Assembly (NCBI RefSeq): GCF_007745175.1
Contig: NZ_CP036271.1
Span: 2,190,154 to 2,254,153 of the forward strand
Direction of reading: 5' to 3'
From: Caulifigura coniformis
Lineage (GTDB): Bacteria > Planctomycetota > Planctomycetia > Planctomycetales > Planctomycetaceae
Length of the DNA: 64,000 nucleotides
The position numbers and the translations under genes were made by a program. Under the pieces are notes generated by a model, which was not told where the DNA came from, did no database searches, and saw nothing but the letters and a program-made list of their open reading frames with translations. Every line of letters starts with the position of its first letter. The stretch's first letter is position 1. Of the stretch, positions 62,702 to 64,000 are shown in pieces.

Positions 62702-63964
62702 ATGCTCTCACAGCGCTGGCGCTGGAATCTGCAGCGTCTGACGAAGCGGCTCTGGGCGCGGGCAACGCTGTTTTGCCTTCTGGGCATCATCACCGCACTG
62801 ATTGCCAATGTTCTTTCCCCCTACATCTCTTACCGACTGAGCAAAGGGCTCGGCGCGGATGCCGTCGAGAGCATCCTGACGATTCTCGCCTCCAGCATGC
62901 TGACGGTGACCGTCTTCTCGCTCTCGACGATGGTCTCCGCCGCGTCCGCCGCCGCCAACGGCGCGACGCCGCGCGCCACGCGGCTGCTGCTGGAGGATTC
63001 CACCGCACAGTCCGCACTCTCGACGTTCCTGGGCGGGTTTCTCTTCAGCCTCGTCGGAATCATCGCCCTCAACTCGAATTACTACGGAGACGGTGGTCGA
63101 AGCGTCATGTTCCTCGTGACGCTCGCCGTGATCGGGATGATCGTGGTCACGCTGGTGCAGTGGATCGACTATCTCGCCCGACTGGGACGCGTCGGCGAAA
63201 CGATCGACCTCGTCGAGAAAACGGCGTCCACCATCATGCGGCAGTACGTGGAAGATCCGGACCTCGGCGGCACGCGCCTCGTTTCAATTCCTTCAGACGC
63301 ACTGCCGGTCACCACGAATTCGATTGGCTACCTGCTGCACGTCGATGCGGGACAACTCTCCGCCATCTCCGACGAACTCGATGCCGACATCTTCCTGGCA
63401 ACTCGCCCGGGAACGTACTGCTCTCCCGTGCGGCCGCTCGCCCATGTGTTGCCGCGCGGACAGGACTTCGACGAACAGGAGGCGACGCGAAAGATTCTGA
63501 AGGCGTTCTCCATCGGCGATGACCGTTCGTTCGACCAGGATCCTCGGTTTGGACTGGTCGTCCTCTGTGAAATCGGCTGCCGGGCGCTTTCGCCGGCGAT
63601 CAACGACTCCGGCACGGCCATCGACGTCATCGGCACACTGATTCGGGTCCTGTCGCCCCTGGCCGGCATCGACCGCGAGGATCGTGAAGTGAAGCACCCA
63701 CGTCTCTTCGTGCCGCGGATCTCGCTGGAAGACTTCTTCGAAGACGCATTCCTGCCGCTCGCCCGCGACGGAGCATCGCGCGTCGAAGTCGGACTTCGAC
63801 TCCAGAAAGCCGCGGCCGCCCTGGCATCTATGGGGCGCCCGGAGCTGACCACGGCCGCCGAAGGTTTCGCCGCTTCGGCGCTCGATCGCTCACTCCGGGC
63901 TCTGGAGTTTCAGGAAGATCGGGACCGCCTGGAACGGGAAGCGTTCCGATCAGAGACGCACTGA
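62702..63964 (+). CDS. DUF2254 membrane protein
   Basis: 420 aa. Four hydrophobic segments lie in the first 190 residues (TLFCLLGIITALIANVL; SILASSMLTVTVFSLSTMVS-type; FLGGFLFSLVGIIAL; VMFLVTLAVIGMIVVTLVQW). The S-x-x-A-x-A-A-A-N-G-A-T-P-R-A stretch and the DST.QSALSTF block match DUF2254. The C-terminal soluble domain has GYLLHVDAGQLSAISDELDA, RSFDQDPRFGLVVLCEIGCR and LSPAINDSGTAIDVIGTLIR, also family-typical. Function is unknown; members are predicted inner-membrane proteins. ATG 62702 is chosen; GTG 62663 would add 13 residues. It lies 74 bp after the glycosyltransferase gene, possibly co-transcribed. Only 36 bp remain to the window end. Confidence 0.92.
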   Translation: MLSQRWRWNLQRLTKRLWARATLFCLLGIITALIANVLSPYISYRLSKGLGADAVESILTILASSMLTVTVFSLSTMVSAASAAANGATPRATRLLLEDSTAQSALSTFLGGFLFSLVGIIALNSNYYGDGGRSVMFLVTLAVIGMIVVTLVQWIDYLARLGRVGETIDLVEKTASTIMRQYVEDPDLGGTRLVSIPSDALPVTTNSIGYLLHVDAGQLSAISDELDADIFLATRPGTYCSPVRPLAHVLPRGQDFDEQEATRKILKAFSIGDDRSFDQDPRFGLVVLCEIGCRALSPAINDSGTAIDVIGTLIRVLSPLAGIDREDREVKHPRLFVPRISLEDFFEDAFLPLARDGASRVEVGLRLQKAAAALASMGRPELTTAAEGFAASALDRSLRALEFQEDRDRLEREAFRSETH

Positions 63965-64000
63965 GACCAGCCATTCATTTCCCGTCGACGATCCCCGACA

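Overview
The window reads as chromosome of a high-GC planctomycete (Planctomycetaceae-like). The main pointers are a DUF1501 protein, a DUF1559 prepilin-like protein, many small secreted proteins without recognisable homology, a Reg_prop-type hybrid-less sensor kinase, and weak or absent Shine-Dalgarno sites at many starts. Genes are densely packed and mostly on the minus strand up to about 26.5 kb. No rRNA or CRISPR array is visible, and there is one tRNA. All assignments come from reading motifs by eye; no database search was run.

Layout. 0-9.3 kb (minus): a partial DoxX-like membrane protein, an ApbE-type flavin transferase, a Wzz/BY-kinase exopolysaccharide protein, an NDP-sugar epimerase, an M48 lipoprotein protease, a repeat-rich secreted protein and two small Cys-rich secreted proteins. 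9.4-13.1 kb: a very large GlnE that carries what look like two GlnD-type ACT domains between its catalytic halves. 14.3-18.9 kb: argH, an AroH-type chorismate mutase, a VWA protein and a methyltransferase. 18.9-26.5 kb: a three-gene RND efflux pump (adaptor plus two different permeases). It is divergent from a two-component system (26.8-30.5 kb) whose sensor has about 13 beta-propeller repeats and which is a plausible controller of the pump. 30.5-46.2 kb is mixed housekeeping and surface genes: an Ig-like protein, DUF2071, a YdjM-type membrane protein, DUF1501, a 55-aa zinc-ribbon-like protein, GNAT, a serine hydrolase fused to rhodanese, two SDRs, an ExbB-ExbD-ExbD set, an esterase and a GspF/PilC-like protein.

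46.45-55.58 kb is a 9.07-kb integrative element inserted in tRNA-Cys(GCA). It is bounded by perfect 52-bp direct repeats made from the 3' part of the tRNA. A tyrosine integrase sits at the right end. The cargo is an HNH protein, a RepA/RAD55-like ATPase, a conserved protein of unknown function, an MmeI-like single-chain restriction-modification enzyme (N-terminal nuclease residues D70, E80, K82) and a 200-aa protein with a possible PD-(D/E)XK core directly after it. This is the best candidate in the window for an under-described (defence) system. GGTGCAC motifs near both ends may be integrase arm or operator sites.

Right of the island (55.8-59 kb) is a short plus-strand run: a Cys-rich secreted protein, DUF1559, DUF4198 and a membrane-anchored redoxin. 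It ends at a strong bidirectional-looking hairpin. Then come an HTH plus degenerate-receiver protein, a PMT-like glycosyltransferase and a DUF2254 membrane protein.
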